In this document: piece by piece, positions 13,841 through 22,065 of the stretch
How the letters are laid out: each line of letters opens with the position of its first letter
Position numbering within the stretch: the stretch's first letter is position 1
Translations under genes and position numbers: made by a program
Notes under the pieces: model-generated
What the model was told of the DNA's origin: nothing
Database searches by the model: none
What the model saw: only the letters and a program-made list of their open reading frames with translations
DNA from: Lysinibacillus timonensis
Lineage (GTDB): Bacteria > Bacillota > Bacilli > Bacillales_A > Planococcaceae
DNA length: 64,000 bases
Reading direction: 5' to 3'
Assembly (NCBI RefSeq): GCF_900291985.1
Contig: NZ_LT985980.1
Span: forward strand, 124,001 to 188,000

Positions 13841-15421
13841 TTATTTTTCATTATCAGAAACATCCTTTTTTGACCCATTACTGCCAGATGATTGTTCCTT
13901 CTGTCGTCTTACAATTGAGAATGGTAAACGAATAATACTATCTGCTAGTTCATTTAATCTCGGTGGATAGAATGGCCATAAATATGGTGCACCTAAACTT
14001 GTTAATCTTAATAAATGAATTAATAAAAAACAAATCGTGATCATAATTCCGTAAAAGCCCCAAATACCAGCTACAAATATGATGGGAAATCTTAAAATTC
14101 GGATTACATTGCCCATCATATAATTAGGAGTTGTAAAGGAAGCCAATGCGCTAAGTGCAATGATGATAATTAGAATATTACTCGTAATCCCCGCTTCAAC
14201 TGCTGCAGTTCCAATAACGATACCTCCAACGATACCAATCGTTTGTCCAACCTTGGTAGGCAAACGGGCACCAGCCTCACGTAATAGCTCAATAATGATT
14301 TCTAAGAGAAACGCTTCAAGAATTGGTGGAAATGGGACAATTGCCCTTGATTCACTTAACGGAACTAGTAAAGGCTGTGGAATCACTTCGTAATGAAATG
14401 TTAAAAATGCAACATACATGGGAGTTAAAAAAATCGAAACCATGATTGCAAAAAAACGAAGTAGTCGAATAAATGTTGCAATGGGCCATCTTAAATTTTT
14501 ATCTTCTCTACTTTGAAAAAATTCAATAAAACTAAATGGAGAAATAATGGCCATAGAACTTCCGTTTATAATAATGCCTACTTTTCCGCCTAATAAGCCA
14601 TCACAAAATCGGTCAGGTCTTTCAGTTAGTAACAATTGCGGGAAAATTGACTTCGAGCTATCATCTATGAGTTCTGCTAAAACAGCACTATCAATTAAAT
14701 CTGCAATTTCCAAGTCAGTAATTCTTTGTCTTACAGTTTGAACTTGTTCATCTGGAGCAATTCCTTTGATATATAAGACAGATAATGTCGTTTTTGTTTC
14801 TTTACCTACCGTAAATTTTTCATTACAAAGATTTCGATTCGTTATATAGCCTCTAACTAGTGATATATTCGTTGCAAGACTTTCGTTAAATCCAACTTGG
14901 GCTCCAATTACTTGCGATTCATTTTCAGGTGCAGCCAATGATCTTGTTTGATAGGCAGTAATTTTCGCAACGACGATTTCGGAATAACCATCAATATGAA
15001 TTAATACGGCTCCAATAAGTAGATCGTTTATACAATCATCAATGTTCGTTTTAATATCAAGCTCTGATATTGGTAGTATGTCTTTGATAATTTGAGGAGT
15101 AATATCTATATCAGATTGCAGTTTTGAGATAATTTGATCATGCAATGTTTTCGTTTCAATAATGAAATCTATGTGAAATAGTGTAATGGTTTCCTTAATG
15201 AATTTGATCTTTAAATCAGCTGGAGAATTTGTTCTCTCCTTAATGATATTAATGAGTTTCGTTTTTGATAGGCCATTTTGTGGTGGCTCAGTAATGGTTT
15301 TACTCTTTTCATTTTGATTTGCTTCATTTGAGGGAGACTCTTCCCCATCCATTTGTTGTTTATCGTTAACTTGCTCTTTTTTTAATTTCTCTTTCTTTTG
15401 CTTTTTTTTAAAGTTAAACAT
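13841..15421 (-). CDS. Germinant receptor A subunit, GerA family
   Basis: First subunit of the receptor; 526 residues. A lysine-rich, low-complexity N-terminal tail of about 55 residues is followed by the soluble GerA N-terminal domain. The signature DGLLGGKVGIIINGSSMAII and GFNESLATNISLVRGYI precede about five membrane helices. PQPLLVPLSESRAIVPFPPILEAFLLE is the conserved transmembrane-region motif. The start ATG has GGGAG upstream. Together with the next two genes it encodes one complete three-subunit receptor; the germinant cannot be read from sequence. Expression is expected in the forespore. Confidence 0.95.
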   Translation of the reverse strand: MFNFKKKQKKEKLKKEQVNDKQQMDGEESPSNEANQNEKSKTITEPPQNGLSKTKLINIIKERTNSPADLKIKFIKETITLFHIDFIIETKTLHDQIISKLQSDIDITPQIIKDILPISELDIKTNIDDCINDLLIGAVLIHIDGYSEIVVAKITAYQTRSLAAPENESQVIGAQVGFNESLATNISLVRGYITNRNLCNEKFTVGKETKTTLSVLYIKGIAPDEQVQTVRQRITDLEIADLIDSAVLAELIDDSSKSIFPQLLLTERPDRFCDGLLGGKVGIIINGSSMAIISPFSFIEFFQSREDKNLRWPIATFIRLLRFFAIMVSIFLTPMYVAFLTFHYEVIPQPLLVPLSESRAIVPFPPILEAFLLEIIIELLREAGARLPTKVGQTIGIVGGIVIGTAAVEAGITSNILIIIIALSALASFTTPNYMMGNVIRILRFPIIFVAGIWGFYGIMITICFLLIHLLRLTSLGAPYLWPFYPPRLNELADSIIRLPFSIVRRQKEQSSGSNGSKKDVSDNEK

Positions 15422-15474
15422 TCATTTACTCCCATATCTCAATCTTGATATAAGAATTGACTAGGATTTTCAGA

Positions 15475-15505
15475 AGTATACAATTGCTAATTAAAATACT
15501 ATTTA
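15475..15505 (-). promoter_or_regulatory. Possible sigma-G promoter of the germinant receptor operon
   Basis: On the minus strand TAAATA (15505-15500), 18 bases, then GTATACT (15481-15475), about 55 bases before the gerA-type start. This loosely resembles the sigma-G pattern TGAATA and CATACTA. The match is weak. Confidence 0.3.
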
Positions 15506-15529
15506 GAAGACAGTCTTTTATTTAACAAA

Positions 15530-15564
15530 AAAACTCGAAAAGGCGTGAACCATTTTCGAGTTTT
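15530..15564 (-). terminator. Terminator of the kinase/CheR operon
   Basis: AAAACTCGAAAA pairs perfectly with TTTTCGAGTTTT. A T-run follows on the minus strand, just downstream of the CheR stop. Confidence 0.9.
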
Positions 15565-15568
15565 ACTA

Positions 15569-16420
15569 TCACTTTATTTTTTTATAAATTTTTTGTGCAG
15601 CATGGATGTCATCAAAGTTAGAAGAAAAGTCTGTATAATTGATGGACTCTTTACTACCAAGACATAAGATTCCAAAAGTACCTAAACTATGATAAAAAAG
15701 TTGAAGTACTTTATTTTGTAAAGCTTTATTGAAATAAATTAACACGTTACGGCAAAGGATGACGTGAAATTCGTTAAATGAGCTATCAGTTACTAAATTA
15801 TGTTGTGCAAAAACAATGTTTTTAGCTAAGAAAGACTGAAACTTAACGCCAAGATGGTCTACTTTATAGTAATCAGAGAACGCCTCTTTTCCTCCTGCTT
15901 GCAAATAATTATTTGTATACTTTTTCATATTTTCTAGTGGATAACGTCCGTTTTTAGCAATTTTTAAAACGTTAGGATTGATATCAGTTGCGTAAATTTT
16001 TGTCTTTTCATATAATCCCTCTTCATTGAGCAAAATTGCCATGGAGTATACTTCTTCCCCTGTTGCGCAACCTGCATGCCAAATCCGAATCGATGGGTAT
16101 GTTTTAAGAATCGGTACTACCTTTTCTCTAAATTCCTTGAAAAAGAGAGGGTCTCGAAACATTTCGGTTACGTTGATTGAAAAGTCGGAGATTAATCTTT
16201 GTAAACAGTCTTTATCGTGTAACACTTTATCTAATAAACTGGTTATTGTTCGTAAATTTTCTGCATTCATACGATGTAATATACGCCTTCTAACAGACGG
16301 GTAAGCATAATTACGAAAATCGTAGCCACACCATTCGTATAAACCATTTAGCAGCAATTGTATTTCGATTTTTTCTAAACTCATTTCTATTTCACTATCA
16401 TGTGGTTGTAAAAAATCCAT
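15569..16420 (-). CDS. CheR-type protein glutamate methyltransferase
   Basis: S-adenosylmethionine-dependent methyltransferase that in chemotaxis methylates receptor glutamates. The alpha-helical N-terminal CheR domain is followed by the SAM fold. Visible are FRDPLFF, the SAM loop IWHAGCATGEEVYS, IYATDIN and ILCRNVLIYFN. The preferred ATG at 16420 has GAGGG eight bases upstream (283 residues). An in-frame ATG at 16435 abuts the kinase stop as TAAATG but lacks a ribosome-binding site. It is the last gene of an operon with a hybrid kinase and a GGDEF-EAL regulator. No cheB, cheA or cheW is near, so its substrate may not be the classical chemotaxis array. Confidence 0.93.
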   Translation of the reverse strand: MDFLQPHDSEIEMSLEKIEIQLLLNGLYEWCGYDFRNYAYPSVRRRILHRMNAENLRTITSLLDKVLHDKDCLQRLISDFSINVTEMFRDPLFFKEFREKVVPILKTYPSIRIWHAGCATGEEVYSMAILLNEEGLYEKTKIYATDINPNVLKIAKNGRYPLENMKKYTNNYLQAGGKEAFSDYYKVDHLGVKFQSFLAKNIVFAQHNLVTDSSFNEFHVILCRNVLIYFNKALQNKVLQLFYHSLGTFGILCLGSKESINYTDFSSNFDDIHAAQKIYKKIK

Positions 16421-16435
16421 CGAATTATCCCTCAT

Positions 16436-19400
16436 TTAATAAAGCCATACCTTCATCAATGATATTAATTGATCTGGATTTACTGGTTTCGCAATATAAT
16501 CGGAAGCACCAATGGCTAAACATTTTTCGCGATCTTCCTTCATCGCTTTAGCCGTTAAAGCAATAATAGGTAAATCACTTAAGTTCAGCTCATTTCTAAT
16601 TTTTTGAATGGCCTCGTATCCATCCATTTCTGGCATCATGATATCCATCAATACAAGATCGATATCCTTTTGAGTTTGCAAAACATGTAGACTTTCAATT
16701 CCATTTTCTGCAAAAACAATTTCATAACCAACCATTTCGAGTACGCTAGAAAGAGCAAATACATTACGTATATCATCATCAACCAGTAAGATTTTTTTAC
16801 CTTCAACATCAGTATGTTTAATATGTGAAATGGTTGAATTCTCATCTAAATGATTAGATTGCTTACTATTTTTATTCAAGTAAAGCTCAAGTTCGGATTT
16901 TAACCGTTCTGGTGAGTGTTGATTTTTAATAATAATTGTATGTGCATATTTACTTAGCTTCATTTCTTCTTTAGTAGTTAACTCTCTACCGGTATAAATG
17001 AACACTTTAATTTTGTCATGTATATCGTGTCTTTTTATCTCTTCTAGTAAGTCAAATCCACTCGTATCGGTTAAGCCTAAGTCTAAAATAACACAGTCAA
17101 ACTGATTAACCTTTAATAATTCGATTGCTTTATGTCCAGTAGAAACAGCTTTAATAATAAAGTCCATTCCCCCAATTAATTCCATTAAGCTATTTCGTTG
17201 ATTGATATCGTCGTCTACAATTAATAATCGTTTTATTTGGTTTGATTCATCTTCACCCTGCTCAAACGATATACTGTTTTGTAGTGGTTCGGTTAGTTCT
17301 ACCTGTGCCTCCTGTGTAGGTGCTGCCTCTTCAGATGCTTTTGTTATTTCTTTCACAGATTGTTCAACATAGTTTCCTACGATAAAAGTAAATGTACTGC
17401 CCTTACCCTCTTCACTTTCAACGGAAATTTCTCCACCTAAAAGTGCTGCAAGTTCTCTACTGATGGATAATCCTAATCCAGTTCCCCCGAATTTACGACT
17501 CGTTGTACCATCTGCTTGTTGGAAGGCTTCAAATATTAAATTGAGTTTCTCTTTTGCGATACCTATCCCTGTATCAATGACAGATAAAGAGATTTTCGGT
17601 TGTTCCCCTGCCAGTGGATGATCAGCTAATCCAATTACTAATTGGATTCTACCTTTTTCAGTAAATTTAAATGCATTTGACAAGAGATTTTTTAATATTT
17701 GATGTATTCGAACCTCGTCATTGTAAATCGTTTGTGGTGTACCATCCTTAATAATTACTTCAAAATCTAGGTTTTTACTTTCAGCCATGAAACTGAAGCT
17801 ATTATGAACAAACTCTTGTATAGAACTTATGGACACATCACTTGCAATAATTTCCGTTTTACCAGATTCGATTTTTGCCAAATCTAAAATGTCATTAATT
17901 AAAACGAGTAAATCGTGACCTGATGAATAAATCGTTTTTGCGTATTCGATTTGTTTCCCCGTTAAGTTTTGATGTGGATTATCAGCAAGTAGTTTCGATA
18001 AAATTAATAAGCTATTTAATGGTGTACGTAATTCATGGGACATGTTTGCTAAAAATTCGGATTTGTATTTTGAACTTAAAGCAAGTTGTTCAGCCTTCAG
18101 TTCCAGTTCATGTTTTGCCTTTTCCACTTCTCGGTTTGTTTGATCGTATTTAAGATTTTGTTCTTCTAATTTTTTCGCCTTTTCTTCTAATTCAACATTG
18201 GTTTGCTCTAATTCTTCTTGTTGCATTTGAAGTTTCAACTCAGATTGGCGCAATGCTTGAGTTTGTTCTTCTAGTTCTTCATTTGTTGCACGTAATTCTT
18301 CTTGCTGATTTTGAAGTTCTTCAGATTGAGCCTGTATTTCTTCCATAAGTGTTTGTGTTTCTTCTAACAATTTAGCTAGTTGAATCCGATTAATGATACT
18401 ATCAAGCACAATTCCGAGTGTATCAATTAATTCTTTTAGGAAGCTTTTTTGAGACTCACTATAAGACTTGAAAGAAGCAAGTTCAATGACTGCTTTTACT
18501 TCCCCTTCAAAACAAATAGGTAGTATTACTAAATTTAGTGGCAATGCTTCGCCTAAGCTCGAAGAAACATGTATGTAATCGGAAGGTACGTCGGTTACAA
18601 AAATCGGTTTCTTCTCTAGAATTGCTTGTCCAGTTAACCCTTCTCCCAATTGGATTGTTTTTATTTGTTCACGACTCTTTAATCCATAAGCAGATACAAG
18701 CTGATAGTTTTCACTACTATGATTATTTAAATCTTTTACATACATGGCTGCGAAGCTCGATTCTACTAACGGTACTAATTTAGACAACAATGTATGGCCT
18801 AATGTTTCTAATTCTTGTGTACCACTTAACTTCGTTGTGATATCAGTAATATGTGTTTTCTTCCATGTGATTTCTTGTTCATTTTCTATTTGTTTAGCGA
18901 TTCTATCAATCATTTGATTGAAGGATTTGGCCATTTCATCAAATTCGTCGTTCGCTAAAACTTCTACTTTTTGGTCTAACGAATTACCCGCATTCGAAAT
19001 ATTACTCATCACCTCAGACATGGAGCTAATCCGTTTTGTTAAAGGTAAGATTGTTCGAAGTAGGATGAGAATGATAGTTAGAATACATATAGCAAGAATC
19101 ACATTAATAAGAATGGTCTCATTTTGGAAATTCGATACTAATGTCGTTAAGGAAGTCCCAAGATTTGACTCAAACGATTTTGTCATTTGCGATAAGATAT
19201 CTGAAAAATGATCATGAAATTCATCCGAACTCTCATCCATTATTTTTTTTGCTTCTTCAAACCTGTCATTATTAATTAGATTGATTACTTCATTTACATA
19301 AGTTTGATATTCCGTATTCGCTTCTATTAACGTATTGACAAGTTCTTCTTGTTCTCTTGTTTGTACGCTTGATTTTAGAAGGTCAATATTGCTCCGAATG

Positions 19401-19663
19401 TTTTGACTTTCATTGGTTAATTGAGCAATTTCCTGGTTGATTGCTTCCCCTTGATCAAAAATAATTAAATTTCTTAATATTAATCCTTCATCTTTCACAT
19501 CTGCCCGAATTTGCCCGGCTAAAACTGTTTGATCATAATTTGTTTGTACAATATTACTCGCATTATTCAAATGTACTACTTGATACCAACCAACTCCTAA
19601 TATAATGAAAAGAAAAAGTGGTAACGTACTAATTGCAAGTAAAAATTTTGTTCTTACTTTCAT
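16436..19663 (-). CDS. Hybrid sensor histidine kinase with GAF and two receiver domains
   Basis: A 1075-residue membrane kinase. Helices at 8-30 and 183-204 flank a four-helix-bundle/CHASE3-like sensor. HAMP (about 205-258) and a GAF domain (270-425) follow. A long signalling coiled coil rich in EELQ/EELE repeats runs to 535. The dimerisation domain has His543 in FLANMSHELRTPLN. The ATPase domain shows the N-box NLLSNAFKF, DTGIGI and GGTGLGL. Two receiver domains follow, with phospho-acceptors Asp861 and Asp1007. The coiled coil and GAF arrangement resembles stress-type CheB/CheR-linked kinases. It starts 33 bases after the REC-GGDEF-EAL gene and ends one base before an alternative cheR start. 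Membrane location and phosphorelay are inferred. Confidence 0.94.
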   Translation of the reverse strand: MKVRTKFLLAISTLPLFLFIILGVGWYQVVHLNNASNIVQTNYDQTVLAGQIRADVKDEGLILRNLIIFDQGEAINQEIAQLTNESQNIRSNIDLLKSSVQTREQEELVNTLIEANTEYQTYVNEVINLINNDRFEEAKKIMDESSDEFHDHFSDILSQMTKSFESNLGTSLTTLVSNFQNETILINVILAICILTIILILLRTILPLTKRISSMSEVMSNISNAGNSLDQKVEVLANDEFDEMAKSFNQMIDRIAKQIENEQEITWKKTHITDITTKLSGTQELETLGHTLLSKLVPLVESSFAAMYVKDLNNHSSENYQLVSAYGLKSREQIKTIQLGEGLTGQAILEKKPIFVTDVPSDYIHVSSSLGEALPLNLVILPICFEGEVKAVIELASFKSYSESQKSFLKELIDTLGIVLDSIINRIQLAKLLEETQTLMEEIQAQSEELQNQQEELRATNEELEEQTQALRQSELKLQMQQEELEQTNVELEEKAKKLEEQNLKYDQTNREVEKAKHELELKAEQLALSSKYKSEFLANMSHELRTPLNSLLILSKLLADNPHQNLTGKQIEYAKTIYSSGHDLLVLINDILDLAKIESGKTEIIASDVSISSIQEFVHNSFSFMAESKNLDFEVIIKDGTPQTIYNDEVRIHQILKNLLSNAFKFTEKGRIQLVIGLADHPLAGEQPKISLSVIDTGIGIAKEKLNLIFEAFQQADGTTSRKFGGTGLGLSISRELAALLGGEISVESEEGKGSTFTFIVGNYVEQSVKEITKASEEAAPTQEAQVELTEPLQNSISFEQGEDESNQIKRLLIVDDDINQRNSLMELIGGMDFIIKAVSTGHKAIELLKVNQFDCVILDLGLTDTSGFDLLEEIKRHDIHDKIKVFIYTGRELTTKEEMKLSKYAHTIIIKNQHSPERLKSELELYLNKNSKQSNHLDENSTISHIKHTDVEGKKILLVDDDIRNVFALSSVLEMVGYEIVFAENGIESLHVLQTQKDIDLVLMDIMMPEMDGYEAIQKIRNELNLSDLPIIALTAKAMKEDREKCLAIGASDYIAKPVNPDQLISLMKVWLY

Positions 19664-19695
19664 TTCTACACCTCAATCCAAGTAAACAACAACGA

Positions 19696-21756
19696 CTAAT
19701 TCGCTACATTTTCTTTCATTATACAACGTTCGTAGACTAGAGAAATTGCATGAACTCTATCAGAAACATTAAGTTTAGATAGTATATTCGTAATATGATT
19801 CTTCACTGTATGTTCACTGATAAATAATTGCTCTGATATTTCTTTATTGCTCAATCCTTCAACAATTAAGCTGAAGACGTCATATTCCCTAGTTGACAGT
19901 GAATACTCAGCTTTCACGTGATAAATTGCCTTTTTAATAATGTCCTTTTGGATACCTATCTCATCATGTTCCCTGTGTGCAGGAGTCGGTTGGGTAGTTG
20001 GCTTTAATTTCACTACAGAATTCCCATTATTAATAAAATTCTGAATAAAGTCATTAGGCGATAATGGTTTACTAAATATATAACCTTGAACCTCATTACA
20101 TTGATATTCGGTTAATAAATGGAGTTGTTCCGTTGTTTCAACACCTTCAGCAATAACTGACATATGAAGTTTTTGTGCTAAAAAGATGATGGATTCAACA
20201 ATCACTCTACTGTTATTTTCATTAGGATTTAAGTCTTGGATAAACGATTTATCGATTTTTATAGCGTCAAATGGGAAATTTCTTAAATAATTCAAAGATG
20301 AATAGCCTGTTCCATAATCATCAAGGCTAATATAAATACCCATTTCTTTTAATTTCTTCAAAGTGCTCTTTACAATGATATCATTCTGTAAAATTGCAGT
20401 TTCAGTAATTTCAATTTCTATTTCTTTGGGTGAAATACCGAACTCATTTAGAGTTTTTTGAATGTTATCGATTAAATTTTTTTGTAAGAAATGTTGAGCA
20501 GAGTAATTAATGGCAATTCGAATGGGTGTTTTCAATTCTTTCTTCCAACTGTTTATTTGATGACAAGCATTTTTTAATACCCAATCATCTATATCAAAAA
20601 TAAAACCGATTTCTTCTGCTATCGGAATAAATTCTTCCGGAGAAACCATTCCCCATTTTGGGTGATTCCAACGTAAAAGTGCCTCAGCACTAATAATATT
20701 TCCTGTTCGAACATCTACTCTCGGTTGATAAACAAGTGAAAATTCGTTTCTCTCAATTGCCTTTCGTAAATCCGTTTGCATTAAAAACGTACGGTACGTA
20801 TTGATATTCATCCCTGAATGAAATACTTTAAACTTATTTTTTCCTTGTTCTTTAGCGCGGTATAGTGCTGTATCAGCATTTTTTAGTATCGTGGTAGCAT
20901 CTTCTCCATCAAATGGAAAGATTGTTAAGCCAATACATGTTGTAATAAAAAATTCATAGCTATCAATATAGAATGGATCATTAAGAGAATGAATTATTTG
21001 ATTTGCAATTTCTAAAGCTGTTTCACGATCAGTATTAGGCAATAATAGGATAAATTCATCTCCTCCAATTCTCGCAAGAAGATCCCCCGTTCTGACCGTC
21101 TCTGAAAGCCTCTTTCCAACTTTTTGCAATAGTTTATCACCAATTACATGCCCTAATGAATCATTTACATATTTAAACCGATCTAAATCTAAAAATAGAA
21201 CAGCTAATGTTTCGTTTGTATTTTTGGCTTTGTTTATTTTTTCAATTAATTGCTCGTTAAATAATCTTCTGTTAGGCAATTCAGTTAACGCATCATGATA
21301 AGCCATATGTTCAATCACTTTATTTTTCTCTAATAATACTTGTGACTGTTCGAGTAGCTTCTGTTGTAATAGGTAGATTTCAACATATCTTTCTACTTTC
21401 GATTTCAAAATAATCGGATCAAATGGTTTTAAAATATAATCAATAGCTCCTACTGAATACCCCATAAAAATATGTTCTGAATCTAAATAGTTGGCTGTAA
21501 TAAATAAAATGGGGATATCTTTTGTTTTCTCCCGAGCCTTAATAATTTTAGCTGTACTAAACCCATCCATCCCTGGCATTTGTACGTCTAGTAAGATTAC
21601 TGCAAAATCATATCTTAATAGATATTTAAGAGCCTCTTCCCCCGAAGAGGCTTTGATTAATTGATATTCATCTTTTTCTATAATGGCTTCTAATGCTAAT
21701 AAGTTTTCGGGTCGATCATCTACTAATAGAATATTTACCTTCGCTTCGTTTTTCAT
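19696..21756 (-). CDS. Response regulator with GGDEF, EAL and LuxR-type DNA-binding domains
   Basis: This protein joins phospho-signalling, cyclic-di-GMP synthesis and breakdown, and DNA binding in one 686-residue chain. Residue numbers count from the ATG at 21756. The receiver domain has Asp57 in LLDVQMPGMDG and the KPF lysine. The GGDEF motif is intact at 231-235 with an RTGD inhibitory site exactly five residues before it. The EAL domain has EALLRW at 358-363, EITE, DDYGTGYSS, IKIDKSF and AEGVET, so all metal-binding residues appear present. A LuxR/GerE helix-turn-helix (LSTREYDVF to SKLNVSDR) ends the protein. GGAGA before the ATG favours it over a GTG at 21771. It is first in the operon with the hybrid kinase, its likely phosphodonor. 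Confidence 0.93.
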   Translation of the reverse strand: MKNEAKVNILLVDDRPENLLALEAIIEKDEYQLIKASSGEEALKYLLRYDFAVILLDVQMPGMDGFSTAKIIKAREKTKDIPILFITANYLDSEHIFMGYSVGAIDYILKPFDPIILKSKVERYVEIYLLQQKLLEQSQVLLEKNKVIEHMAYHDALTELPNRRLFNEQLIEKINKAKNTNETLAVLFLDLDRFKYVNDSLGHVIGDKLLQKVGKRLSETVRTGDLLARIGGDEFILLLPNTDRETALEIANQIIHSLNDPFYIDSYEFFITTCIGLTIFPFDGEDATTILKNADTALYRAKEQGKNKFKVFHSGMNINTYRTFLMQTDLRKAIERNEFSLVYQPRVDVRTGNIISAEALLRWNHPKWGMVSPEEFIPIAEEIGFIFDIDDWVLKNACHQINSWKKELKTPIRIAINYSAQHFLQKNLIDNIQKTLNEFGISPKEIEIEITETAILQNDIIVKSTLKKLKEMGIYISLDDYGTGYSSLNYLRNFPFDAIKIDKSFIQDLNPNENNSRVIVESIIFLAQKLHMSVIAEGVETTEQLHLLTEYQCNEVQGYIFSKPLSPNDFIQNFINNGNSVVKLKPTTQPTPAHREHDEIGIQKDIIKKAIYHVKAEYSLSTREYDVFSLIVEGLSNKEISEQLFISEHTVKNHITNILSKLNVSDRVHAISLVYERCIMKENVAN

Positions 21757-21780
21757 TTTCTCTCCACCCACAATTAGTTT

Positions 21781-21800
21781 CTTTAAATATGTATTTAAAG
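21781..21800. repeat. Palindrome upstream of the REC-GGDEF-EAL gene
   Basis: CTTTAAATATGTATTTAAAG has nine-base perfect arms around a two-base centre. It lies 25 bases before the ATG of the operon's first gene. It could be an operator, perhaps for the gene's own helix-turn-helix domain, but palindromes made of A and T arise easily. Confidence 0.45.
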
Positions 21801-22065
21801 AATAGCATATTAAAGGTGTTCTAGGGAGTAGTTTAGTATTATTTAAATAAATTAATTAATGTAGATGATATAAGTACAAAGAATTATTTATGAGATATTT
21901 GTGATATTTATTTCGACTTTATTCGACATTAATACAAAATAATGACAATGATTGATAGCGGTAAGAATGAACATCTCTATCTTAGTATAATAATTGAAGG
22001 TTAGTATTTGTCACTTACCATTGGGTGAAAAATTATTTATAATGAAGTCTTACCCCATTGAGTTT

